Assembly (NCBI GenBank): GCA_002429965.1
Contig: DJBG01000140.1
Location: forward strand, 7,422 to 13,212
DNA: 5,791 nt
DNA from: Hungatella sp. UBA5982
GTDB lineage: Bacteria; Bacillota; Clostridia; Lachnospirales; Lachnospiraceae
Direction: 5' to 3'
Shown piece after piece: positions 1 to 5,791 of the stretch. A program made the position numbers and the translations under genes. Under the pieces are notes generated by a model, which saw only the letters and a list, made by a program, of their open reading frames with translations, was not told the origin of the DNA and ran no database searches. The number at the start of each line of letters is the position of its first letter. Positions within the stretch are counted from its first letter, which is position 1.

Positions 1-105
1 TTCACCTATAACAAGGTGGGATACGGAAGTGTGGTTGCGCTGTTCATATTCATGCTGTGCGTGCTTGGATCGTCCATCATCCGCAAGTTTGATGTAAAAG
101 AATAG
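1..105 (+). CDS. Sugar ABC transporter permease, MalF/UgpA type (C-terminal end only)
   Basis: An open frame runs from the first base to a TAG stop and encodes the last 34 residues of a protein whose start lies outside the window. The visible part, beginning FTYNKVGYGSVVALFIFM, is one hydrophobic membrane helix followed by a short charged cytoplasmic tail ending RKFDVKE. This is the usual ending of the first inner-membrane subunit of carbohydrate (CUT1) ABC importers, where a G-Y/W-x-S/A-A-V segment leads into the last helix. The gene directly downstream is the matching second permease, which supports the call strongly. Its stop codon overlaps the ribosome binding site of that gene, so the two are cotranscribed. 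Substrate cannot be read from this fragment. The family call rests on a short piece plus context. Confidence 0.8.
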   Translation, partial: FTYNKVGYGSVVALFIFMLCVLGSSIIRKFDVKE

Positions 106-109
106 GAGG
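104..109 (+). promoter_or_regulatory. Ribosome binding site of the second permease
   Basis: AGGAGG is a perfect Shine-Dalgarno core that begins inside the TAG stop of the upstream permease and sits 10 bases before the ATG at 120. It fixes that start and suggests coupled translation of the two permease subunits. Confidence 0.85.
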
Positions 110-119
110 AAGGTCGAAC

Positions 120-950
120 ATGAAAAAAGGATTTAAATCAATTGCAATTAAATTAGTCATTATTTGTCTTGTGGTAATCGAAGTATATCCGCTGTTCTGG
201 ATGCTGACCGCTTCCTTAAAACAGCAGAGCGAGTGGACAAGCAAGCCGGCATATGCGTTAAACTCGGGCTTCTATATCCAGAATTACATAGAGGCGTGGA
301 CAAGAGGAAATATGGACATTTTTTTTAAAAACAGCTTCATATGTACGGTGGTTTCCTTATTCTTTATTGTACTGTTTACGGTAACTGTCAGTTTTGCGGT
401 GACAAAGATGAGATGGAAGCTTAAGGGATTCGTTGGAAAATATTTTGAATTTGGCATCATGATTCCGGTGGCAACTGCCCTGATTCCGTTATTCCAGATC
501 TATTCCGGCATGGGTCTTTTAAACAGCAGGCTCTGCCTGATCATTACATACACAGCTTTCGGCTTGTCTCTGTCGACTCTGCTGACTACCGGTTATCTCC
601 GGTCGTTTCCGGATGAGATTATGGAAGCGGCGGTGATTGATGGATGCGGAATCTACAAATTAATGTGGTATGTGGTTGTACCGCTGATGAAGAATGCCAT
701 TGTTACAGTTTTAGTATTGCAGTTCTTCTTTAAATGGAATGATCTGATTTTTTCCATGACATTTATCAGTGACCAAAAGCTGAAGACGGTTCAAACCGGT
801 CTTCTGTATTTTCAGAATGAATTTGGAGCGAAAAACTGGGGAGCGATTTTTGCTTCCGTGTCTATGTGTGTGATCCCTATGCTGATCTTATATATGATTC
901 TGAATAAAAGGGTAATTGAAGGGATGACAGCAGGAGCGGTGAAAGGATAA
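120..950 (+). CDS. Carbohydrate ABC transporter permease, MalG/UgpE type
   Basis: This 276-residue integral membrane protein should be the second permease subunit of a CUT1-type importer, forming the channel with the permease encoded just upstream. Visible membrane segments lie near residues 9-30, 72-95, 110-130, 138-158, 192-213 and 241-262, giving the expected six helices. The EAA loop, which docks the ATPase, is clear at about residues 169-189: EAAVIDGCG followed by a VPL ending. The C-terminus (KRVIEGMTAGAVKG) is the typical ending of this family, and the length is normal. The start is set by the AGGAGG site 10 bases upstream. No ATPase or solute-binding protein gene is in the window; a shared MsmX-like ATPase is a common arrangement and is only inferred here. 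Two glycoside hydrolases follow at once, so the cargo is probably an oligosaccharide or glycoside. The exact substrate is unknown. Confidence 0.95.
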   Translation: MKKGFKSIAIKLVIICLVVIEVYPLFWMLTASLKQQSEWTSKPAYALNSGFYIQNYIEAWTRGNMDIFFKNSFICTVVSLFFIVLFTVTVSFAVTKMRWKLKGFVGKYFEFGIMIPVATALIPLFQIYSGMGLLNSRLCLIITYTAFGLSLSTLLTTGYLRSFPDEIMEAAVIDGCGIYKLMWYVVVPLMKNAIVTVLVLQFFFKWNDLIFSMTFISDQKLKTVQTGLLYFQNEFGAKNWGAIFASVSMCVIPMLILYMILNKRVIEGMTAGAVKG

Positions 951-955
951 GCGGG

Positions 956-2221
956 ATGATGGATCAGGAAAGCATGCGTTATGCGCAGGAGATAAAAGAT
1001 TATGTGACAGGACATGTGAAAGGGCTTTTAAAAGAGCCTCATGCATTTATCCGCCATCCCTTTATTGATCCGGGCAGTGTCTATGACGGAAATGTATGGG
1101 ACTGGGATACCTACTGGTCGGTTTACGGATTATTCGGTATCATGGATTCTTTTTCTGAGGAGCTGCAGGAAAAGATTCTGGTCCATGCCAGAGGAAATGT
1201 GAGGAATTTTATGGATCATCAGCTGGAGGATGGCTATATTCCCATGATGATCGAGGTTGACCGGTGGCCGGAGCCCTATTTAAACATAAAGCATAAGGAA
1301 GGCGTGCTGATGAACATGCATAAGCCGTTTCTTTGCCAGCAGATGCGTCTGATCAGTGAATTCCAGGGTGACTATACCTGGACGAGGGAGTATTTAGACG
1401 GACTGAAAGCATATTTTGACTGCTATTACCGAAATTATTTCATGGAAGAAAAAGGGCTGTTTGTCTGGTGCGATGACATTATGATAGGAATGGACAATGA
1501 TCCCGCTTCCTTCGGACGTCCGAAATTTTCCACAGCAAATATATATCTGAATTCATTTATGGTTCTGGAAATGCAGGCATACGGGTGTGTTCTGAAAAAT
1601 GCCGGAATAAGCGGTGAGGCCCTGGAGTGGGAGAACCGGGCGAAAGCCCTGATACAGACCATACAGGAGGAGTGCTGGGATAAAAGGGACCGGTTCTTCT
1701 ATTCTGTGGACGTGGATATCAGGACCAGAAAATTTGACTGGTTCCATGAAGGCCTTGGGGTGTTCTGGAAGACCCTTCCCATTAAAATAAGGGTATGGTC
1801 CGGATTTATTCCCATGTATGCCGGTTTTGCAACAGAGGAACAGGCGGAGAGCCTGGTCAGTCATTATCATGATGAGAATACATTTCACAGCAGTTTTGGA
1901 ATCGCCACTTTAGCCAAGGATGAGAAGATGTTTAATCTTGAAGCGACCAATAATCCCTCCAATTGGCTTGGCCCCGTGTGGCTGGTAGCCAATTATGTGG
2001 TGTTTCAGGCCATGCTCTCTTATGGATACCGGGAAGAGGCAGAAGAAATCTGCCGTAATTCTTTAAAGCTTCTGGGCATGGATCTGGAAAAGACGGGTTG
2101 TATGCATGAATATTACAATCCGATTAACGGAGAACCGGTGGTAAACGGTGGGTTTATAAACTGGAACCTCCTGGCGCTGAACATGTTGGCTGACTTGGAA
2201 AAGGAGAAAGAGCATGGATAA
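956..2221 (+). CDS. Glycoside hydrolase, (alpha/alpha)6 barrel, trehalase/GH63/mannosylglycerate hydrolase-like
   Basis: This 421-residue protein resembles the catalytic domain shared by GH37 trehalases, GH63 enzymes and mannosylglycerate hydrolase-like proteins, which are inverting hydrolases. Seen in the sequence: WDWD at residues 48-51, an HKP segment at 122-124, GMDNDP at 178-183, NNPSNWLGPVW at 332-342, and HEYYNPINGEP at 384-394. By analogy with the family, D180 is the likely general acid and E385 the likely general base. There is no signal peptide, so it should act in the cytoplasm on imported substrate. It starts five bases after the permease stop, with AAAGGA (942-947) as a ribosome binding site; ATG codons at 956 and 959 are both possible starts. 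Its end overlaps the next gene by 8 bases. The fold family is fairly secure, but the sugar and linkage are not. Alpha-glucoside, alpha-mannoside or another unit are all open. Confidence 0.8.
   Translation: MMDQESMRYAQEIKDYVTGHVKGLLKEPHAFIRHPFIDPGSVYDGNVWDWDTYWSVYGLFGIMDSFSEELQEKILVHARGNVRNFMDHQLEDGYIPMMIEVDRWPEPYLNIKHKEGVLMNMHKPFLCQQMRLISEFQGDYTWTREYLDGLKAYFDCYYRNYFMEEKGLFVWCDDIMIGMDNDPASFGRPKFSTANIYLNSFMVLEMQAYGCVLKNAGISGEALEWENRAKALIQTIQEECWDKRDRFFYSVDVDIRTRKFDWFHEGLGVFWKTLPIKIRVWSGFIPMYAGFATEEQAESLVSHYHDENTFHSSFGIATLAKDEKMFNLEATNNPSNWLGPVWLVANYVVFQAMLSYGYREEAEEICRNSLKLLGMDLEKTGCMHEYYNPINGEPVVNGGFINWNLLALNMLADLEKEKEHG
2201..2206 (+). promoter_or_regulatory. Ribosome binding site of the GH140-like gene, inside the upstream gene
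   Basis: AAGGAG lies within the last codons of the upstream hydrolase, 7 bases before the ATG at 2214. It supports that start and the 8-base ATG/TAA overlap (2214-2221), which implies translational coupling. Confidence 0.75.
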
Positions 2222-3578
2222 GAAACCCTGGGAGAGTGGGATACTGAGGGTGCATGAAAACAAACGGTATTTTACCAATGGGGACACGCCTTTTTTCTGG
2301 CTGGCCGATACCGCCTGGCTCATGTTTCAACGGCTGACCTTGGAGGAGACATACCGGTATTTGAGAAACCGAAAGGAAAAAGGATATAATGTGATTTTGG
2401 CAGACTTTCTGCATGCGGCAGACCAAAGGAATCTGGCGGGAGATACGGCGCTGATGGATGGGGACTTCTCCAAAATCAACACTTACGGAACCTTTTGGAG
2501 CCATATTGACCGGGTAATGGAAATGGCAGGAGAGCTGGGATTATATCTGGGAATTCTGCCGGTATGGGGAAGTAATATTGTAAAAGACGGATCCTTAAAT
2601 ATGGGGAACCTAAAGAGCTTCATGAAATTCGTGCTGGACCGTTATCACCACTGCCCAAATCTGATCTGGATCGTGGGCGGCGATGTGAGAGGCGATGTCA
2701 ATCATGAGCTTTTCTGTACCATGGGAAAAATGATGAAAAAAGATGAGCCAGACCGCCTGGTTACTTATCATCCCTTCGGGAGAACGGATTCCTCCCAATG
2801 GTTCCACAAAGAAGCGTGGCTGGATTTTAATCTGTTCCAGTCAGGACACAGAAGATATGACCAGGATCAGTTAGGATCATGGGATGACAACCGGCCGTCA
2901 GAAACCTGTTTTGGTGAAGACTGCTGGCGTTATGTGGAAGGAGACTATGCCAGGCTGCCTGTGAAACCTGTTCTGGACGGTGAGCCTTCTTATGAATGGA
3001 TTCTGCAGGGACTTCATGATAAGGCCCAGCCTTATTGGCAGGCTGCGGATGTCAGGCGTTATGCCTACTGGGATGTGTTTGCCGGGGCAGCAGGCCATAC
3101 TTACGGGCATAATGCGGTGATGCAGTTTCAACGTGATTTATCGGAAGACGGCAGCTTTGGCGTAAATTTTTTATGGGAAGACGGCTTGCATCATTCCGGA
3201 AGCTCACAAATGAAGCATTTAAAAGATTTAATGGAGTCGGTCGGCTTCGTTCACGGGAAACCGGCGCAGCAGCTGCTCCGGTCCGAACAGGGAGAAAAGT
3301 ACGGTCGGATCAGTGTGTTTGCCGGAGAAGACTTTTTGATGGCTTATTCTTATACGGGAAGGGAAATAAAGCTGTCCCTGGAAGATTATAAGGAAAAACG
3401 GATGAAGGTATTCTGGTTTTGTCCGGCGACAGGAGTGAAGAGCTATATTAAGACCGTAAGCGGGCAGTCTGAAATTACGGAAACGCCGCCTGCCAGGGAT
3501 GAGACAAAGGATATTGTGCTGCTGTTACAGGAAGAAAAAGATATGCATGGAGAAGTAGACAGATGGAAAAAAGAATAA
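2214..3578 (+). CDS. DUF4038 glycoside hydrolase, GH140 (apiosidase)-like
   Basis: This 454-residue protein matches the DUF4038 TIM-barrel family that includes GH140 apiosidases, followed by a small C-terminal beta domain (about residues 360-440) of the kind annotated as a putative collagen-binding domain. Visible family marks are the N-terminal strand RYFTNGDTPFFWLADTAW (18-35), GYNVI (57-61), GILPVWG (113-119), IWIVGGDVRGD (151-161), KPVLDGEPSYE (251-261) and RRYAYWDVFAGAAGHTYG (281-298). By family analogy D157 is the likely acid/base and E257 the likely nucleophile of a retaining mechanism. No signal peptide is present, so the enzyme is predicted to be cytoplasmic. Many Bacteroides relatives are instead exported. 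It overlaps the hydrolase before it by 8 bases and the kinase after it by 16. DUF4038 is broad and only part of it is characterised, so apiosidase activity is a hypothesis, while a hydrolase role is likely. Confidence 0.85.
   Translation: MDKKPWESGILRVHENKRYFTNGDTPFFWLADTAWLMFQRLTLEETYRYLRNRKEKGYNVILADFLHAADQRNLAGDTALMDGDFSKINTYGTFWSHIDRVMEMAGELGLYLGILPVWGSNIVKDGSLNMGNLKSFMKFVLDRYHHCPNLIWIVGGDVRGDVNHELFCTMGKMMKKDEPDRLVTYHPFGRTDSSQWFHKEAWLDFNLFQSGHRRYDQDQLGSWDDNRPSETCFGEDCWRYVEGDYARLPVKPVLDGEPSYEWILQGLHDKAQPYWQAADVRRYAYWDVFAGAAGHTYGHNAVMQFQRDLSEDGSFGVNFLWEDGLHHSGSSQMKHLKDLMESVGFVHGKPAQQLLRSEQGEKYGRISVFAGEDFLMAYSYTGREIKLSLEDYKEKRMKVFWFCPATGVKSYIKTVSGQSEITETPPARDETKDIVLLLQEEKDMHGEVDRWKKE
3549..3554 (+). 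promoter_or_regulatory. Ribosome binding site of the DUF1537 kinase gene, inside the upstream gene
   Basis: GGAGAA lies in the last codons of the GH140-like gene, 8 bases before the ATG at 3563. The nearby ATGs at 3543 and 3547 are out of frame with the kinase, so 3563 is the best start despite the 16-base gene overlap. Confidence 0.65.
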
Positions 3579-4990
3579 GCAGTGAGATATTACAGTCATA
3601 CCCCTGTTACGATAAGAGGAAGGTGGATGATCTGCTGGCAGCAGAAGCCGACGCTGATACCAGGAAAATTGTTGTTTTGGATGATGATCCAACAGGGATA
3701 CAAACAGTCCATGGAGTATCCGTTTACACGGACTGGTCTCTGGAAAGCATAGGTCGTGGTTTTGAAGAAAAGAATAAATTATTTTTCATTCTGACCAATT
3801 CAAGGGGATTTACGGTAGAGCAGACGGCAAAGGCCCATTGGGAAATTGGAAAGCGGGTAGACCGGACTGCAAAAGAGATGGGACTGGAATATCTGATTGT
3901 AAGCCGCGGGGATTCCACTCTGCGCGGTCATTATCCATTGGAGACCGGAGTATTGAAGGAGGCTTTAGAAGAGCAGAACCCGTGGAAGGTGGACGGAGAA
4001 ATTTTGTGTCCTTTTTTTGCAGAAGGAGGACGCTTTACCATTGATAATGTCCATTATGTTAAATATGGGTCTGAACTGGTTCCGGCCGGAGAAACGGAAT
4101 TTGCCAGGGATAAGACGTTTGGATATAAGTCCTCCAACCTCTCCGAATATATCGAAGAGAAGACGGAGGGAAGGTTTCGGTCGGATTCCGTTGTCTGCAT
4201 TTCATTGGAAGATTTAAGGGGAATGAAACTTGATAAAATCACAGAGCAGCTGCTTGCTGTAAAGGGTTTTCAGAAAATCATTGTGAATGCGGTGGATGAA
4301 TATGATATTAGAGTTTTTTGCATTGCTCTTTACCGGGCCATGGGAAAGGGAAAGCATTACATTTTCCGGACGGCTGCGGCTTTTGTAAAGGCGTTTGGCA
4401 ATATCAGCGACAAACCCCTTCTTACCAGAGATGAGATGATAACTGCGGCCGGAAGGGAGGCAGGAATTGTGGTGATTGGCTCTCATACGGAGAAAACCAC
4501 CATGCAGTTGGAAGAATTAAAAAAGACGGATGGTCTTCAGTTTATTGAAATGGATTCTGATCTGGTGCTGGTGGCTGGAAGGCTGGAACGGGAGGCAGAA
4601 CGGATACGGTCTGTGTGTGAAAATGCGGTCCGTGAAGGGAGAACCGTTGTCGTTTATACAAAGCGCCGCCTGCTTTCCATAGAAAATGATACAAAGGAAG
4701 CTGCGCTGCTTCGTTCGTTAAAGATATCGGAAGCTGTAATGTCCCTGGTTGAGAAGCTGGAAGTGACACCGGGATTTATCGTAGCAAAAGGCGGAATTAC
4801 TTCCAGTGACATTGGAACCAAAGCTCTCCGGGTGAAATGTGCCCAGGTTCTGGGGCAGATCCGTCCGGGAGTTCCGGTATGGCGTATCGGAGAAGAAAGT
4901 AAATTTCCCCAATTACCATATGTTATTTTTCCGGGGAATGTGGGAGAGGTGACTACGCTCCGGGAGGCGGTAGAGCTGTTAATGATATAA
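3563..4990 (+). CDS. Four-carbon acid sugar kinase family protein (DUF1537)
   Basis: This 475-residue cytoplasmic protein belongs to the DUF1537 family, ATP-dependent kinases of sugar acids such as D-threonate, D-erythronate, 3-oxo-tetronate (DtnK, OtnK) and 3-oxo-isoapionate (OiaK). The N-terminal substrate-binding domain shows VVLDDDPTGIQT (37-48), SRGDSTLRGHYPLE (114-127) and CPFFAEGGR (149-157), with GETEFARD (176-183) further on. The C-terminal nucleotide-binding domain shows VVIGSHT (303-309), VAKGGITSSDIGT (407-419) and FPGNVGE (456-462). It is longer than the usual 420 or so residues, mostly because about 35 residues precede the first strand. It carries DDDPTG where characterised kinases usually have DD(F/L)TG. 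Such proteins are sometimes misannotated as hydroxyacid dehydrogenases. The hydrolases upstream and the keto-acid enzymes downstream suggest that it phosphorylates a sugar acid derived from the imported glycoside. Family certain, substrate unknown. Confidence 0.92.
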   Translation: MEKRISSEILQSYPCYDKRKVDDLLAAEADADTRKIVVLDDDPTGIQTVHGVSVYTDWSLESIGRGFEEKNKLFFILTNSRGFTVEQTAKAHWEIGKRVDRTAKEMGLEYLIVSRGDSTLRGHYPLETGVLKEALEEQNPWKVDGEILCPFFAEGGRFTIDNVHYVKYGSELVPAGETEFARDKTFGYKSSNLSEYIEEKTEGRFRSDSVVCISLEDLRGMKLDKITEQLLAVKGFQKIIVNAVDEYDIRVFCIALYRAMGKGKHYIFRTAAAFVKAFGNISDKPLLTRDEMITAAGREAGIVVIGSHTEKTTMQLEELKKTDGLQFIEMDSDLVLVAGRLEREAERIRSVCENAVREGRTVVVYTKRRLLSIENDTKEAALLRSLKISEAVMSLVEKLEVTPGFIVAKGGITSSDIGTKALRVKCAQVLGQIRPGVPVWRIGEESKFPQLPYVIFPGNVGEVTTLREAVELLMI

Positions 4991-5005
4991 TAGAAAGGAT
5001 TCATT

Positions 5006-5677
5006 ATGAAAATTGGTTTGATTTATACCAGCACTACGCCGGAGCTGGTTGAAATTGTGGAAAAAGAAGTCATGGGACAGTTGGGCAGCGAAGCGGAGCT
5101 GATAAGCTTTCAGGACCCCACCATTCTGGCGGAGGTGAGAAAAGACGGTTATGTTACAGCGGCACCTGCAGCAAGGCTGATAGGGATGTATATGAAGGCA
5201 GTGGAGCAGGGAGCGGATGCAATTCTGAACCTATGCTCTTCCGTAGGCGAGGTTGCCGACTGCGTGCAGGATGCCGCCGGATATCTGGGAGTGCCCATAG
5301 TGAGAGTGGATGAAGAGATGTGCAGGGAAGCGGTCAGACTGGGCAGGAAAATCGCAGTGATGGCAACACTTCCTACCACACTGGAGCCTACCAAAAGAAC
5401 TGTTTTACGGGTTGCAAGAGAAATGGGAAAGCATGTGGAGATGATAGAGGTGCTGGTAGATGGTGCTTTTGGTCTGGACCAGGAGCAGTTTAAGGTTTTG
5501 ATGGCAGAGCATGCCGGAAAGGCAGCGAAAGAGGCGGATGTGATCCTGTTTGCCCAGGGCTCCATGGCGTATTGTGAAAGCTATATTGCTGACATGAATG
5601 GGAAAACCGTGCTTTCCAGCCCGGGATTTGGAGCAAAGGCACTGAAGGCAGCCCTTATTTCAAAAGGAACCTTATAA
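5006..5677 (+). CDS. Asp/Glu/hydantoin racemase superfamily protein
   Basis: This 223-residue protein has the two-lobed alpha/beta fold pattern of the Asp/Glu racemase superfamily, which also includes hydantoin racemases, maleate isomerases and arylmalonate decarboxylases. Visible marks: MKIGLIYTSTTPEL at the N-terminus, the first catalytic-cysteine region ILNLCSSVGE (73-82, C77), KIAVMATLPTTLEPTK (115-130) with the T/P-rich phosphate- or carboxylate-binding type loop, and ILFAQGSMAYCE (180-191). In two-cysteine racemases the last motif normally reads G-C-T or A-C-A; here the matching position appears to be S186, with another cysteine four residues later (C190). The enzyme may therefore be an isomerase, epimerase or lyase acting on a sugar or keto acid, not an amino acid racemase. 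The AAAGGA site at 4994-4999, 6 bases upstream, fixes the start. The gene follows the kinase stop by 15 bases. Confidence 0.85.
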   Translation: MKIGLIYTSTTPELVEIVEKEVMGQLGSEAELISFQDPTILAEVRKDGYVTAAPAARLIGMYMKAVEQGADAILNLCSSVGEVADCVQDAAGYLGVPIVRVDEEMCREAVRLGRKIAVMATLPTTLEPTKRTVLRVAREMGKHVEMIEVLVDGAFGLDQEQFKVLMAEHAGKAAKEADVILFAQGSMAYCESYIADMNGKTVLSSPGFGAKALKAALISKGTL

Positions 5678-5696
5678 CAAATGGCCCTATAACAAA
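5671..5696 (+). repeat. Short imperfect tandem repeat across the racemase-like stop codon
   Basis: TATAACAAA occurs at 5673-5681 and again at 5688-5696, a period of 15 bases; extended to 11 bases the copies differ at one position. Because 15 is a multiple of three, the second copy places another in-frame TAA (5690-5692) just after the real stop (5675-5677). It is most simply a small duplication, and no function is evident. Confidence 0.5.
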
Positions 5697-5701
5697 GAAA
5701 C

Positions 5702-5707
5702 AGGAGA
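5702..5707 (+). promoter_or_regulatory. Ribosome binding site of the last (partial) gene
   Basis: AGGAGA lies 5 bases before the ATG at 5713 and supports that start. The 35-base gap before this gene (5678-5712) holds no hairpin or promoter-like pair that I can see, so the gene is probably part of the same transcript. Confidence 0.75.
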
Positions 5708-5712
5708 GCTGT

Positions 5713-5791
5713 ATGAAAAAAATAGTGATATCCGTTGCACCGGTGGCAGCGGATGATACTTTGATCGATCCCAGGAAGATCGCAGCGGATG
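5713..5791 (+). CDS. Probable beta-keto acid cleavage enzyme (BKACE, DUF849), N-terminal fragment
   Basis: Only the first 26 codons are in the window; the frame is open to the last base. The start MKKIVISVAPVAADD, followed by a DPRKIAAD segment, resembles the first strand and loop of the BKACE family (DUF849; 3-keto-5-aminohexanoate cleavage enzyme-like), where a short KxIIxxAP strand leads to a P-x-E/K-I-A-x-(D/E) helix. Known members are zinc-dependent and react a beta-keto acid with acetyl-CoA to give acetoacetate and a new acyl-CoA. Placement after a DUF1537 kinase and a racemase-like gene fits breakdown of an oxo-acid. The active-site residues all lie beyond the window, so the call rests on the N-terminus and context and could be wrong. 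Confidence 0.55.
   Translation, partial: MKKIVISVAPVAADDTLIDPRKIAAD

Noticed and set aside
319..326. Run of eight T, considered as a terminator tail
   Set aside because: No GC-rich hairpin precedes it and it lies inside the intact permease reading frame (Ile-Phe-Phe-Lys codons).
1553..1888. A 111-codon open frame on the minus strand
   Set aside because: It is antisense to the (alpha/alpha)6 hydrolase gene and has no recognisable motif; the plus-strand frame carries the family motifs.
3173..3391. A 72-codon plus-strand frame inside the GH140-like gene
   Set aside because: It is arginine-rich, has no ribosome binding site or family likeness, and is read in another frame of a supported gene.
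4012..4018. Run of seven T, considered as a terminator or frameshift site
   Set aside because: It falls in the conserved CPFFAEGGR segment of the kinase; the frame is intact on both sides and there is no hairpin.
4986..4991. TATAAT, a perfect -10-like hexamer before the racemase-like gene
   Set aside because: The bases at the -35 distance (4963-4968, GGAGGC) do not resemble TTGACA, and a transcript starting from it would begin at or inside the ribosome binding site. It is most likely chance around the kinase stop codon.
4654..5004. A 116-codon open frame on the minus strand
   Set aside because: It is antisense to the conserved C-terminal domain of the DUF1537 kinase, with no domain marks of its own.
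5149..5565. A 138-codon open frame on the minus strand
   Set aside because: It lies wholly inside the well-supported racemase-like gene, has serine/threonine-rich low-complexity content typical of an antisense shadow, and matches no family I recognise.

Overview
The window reads as one uninterrupted stretch of a plus-strand catabolic operon. Seven genes lie head to tail, two of them cut by the window edges. No gap exceeds 35 bases, and two gene pairs overlap. I see no convincing promoter or terminator, so both ends of the operon probably lie outside. Strong AGGAGG-type ribosome binding sites, moderate GC content and the overall protein style suggest a Gram-positive anaerobe of the Clostridia, most likely Lachnospiraceae. 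That placement is an inference from style, not from a marker gene.

Left part (1-950): the C-terminal end of one sugar ABC transporter permease (MalF/UgpA type), followed by a complete partner permease (MalG/UgpE type) with a clear EAA loop. The solute-binding protein is not in the window and probably lies upstream. No ATPase gene is visible; such systems often share a general ATPase (MsmX type) encoded elsewhere.

Middle (956-3578): two glycoside hydrolases without signal peptides. The first resembles the (alpha/alpha)6-barrel group of trehalase, GH63 and mannosylglycerate hydrolase enzymes. The second is a DUF4038/GH140-like (apiosidase-like) TIM barrel. Both should act in the cytoplasm on a glycoside brought in by the transporter.

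Right part (3563-5791): a DUF1537 four-carbon acid sugar kinase family protein, an Asp/Glu/hydantoin racemase superfamily protein that lacks the second catalytic cysteine position, and the first 26 codons of what looks like a beta-keto acid cleavage enzyme (BKACE, DUF849). These are enzymes of sugar-acid or keto-acid breakdown, not of ordinary hexose metabolism.

Taken together, the operon would import a plant or host glycoside, split it inside the cell with two hydrolases, and feed a released unusual sugar or sugar acid into a pathway of kinase, racemase-like enzyme and keto-acid cleavage. A GH140-like enzyme next to a DUF1537 kinase makes apiose/apionate-type branched sugars one candidate, because a known 3-oxo-isoapionate kinase (OiaK) belongs to the DUF1537 family. 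The substrate cannot be settled from sequence alone. The combination of parts is the most interesting point of the window.
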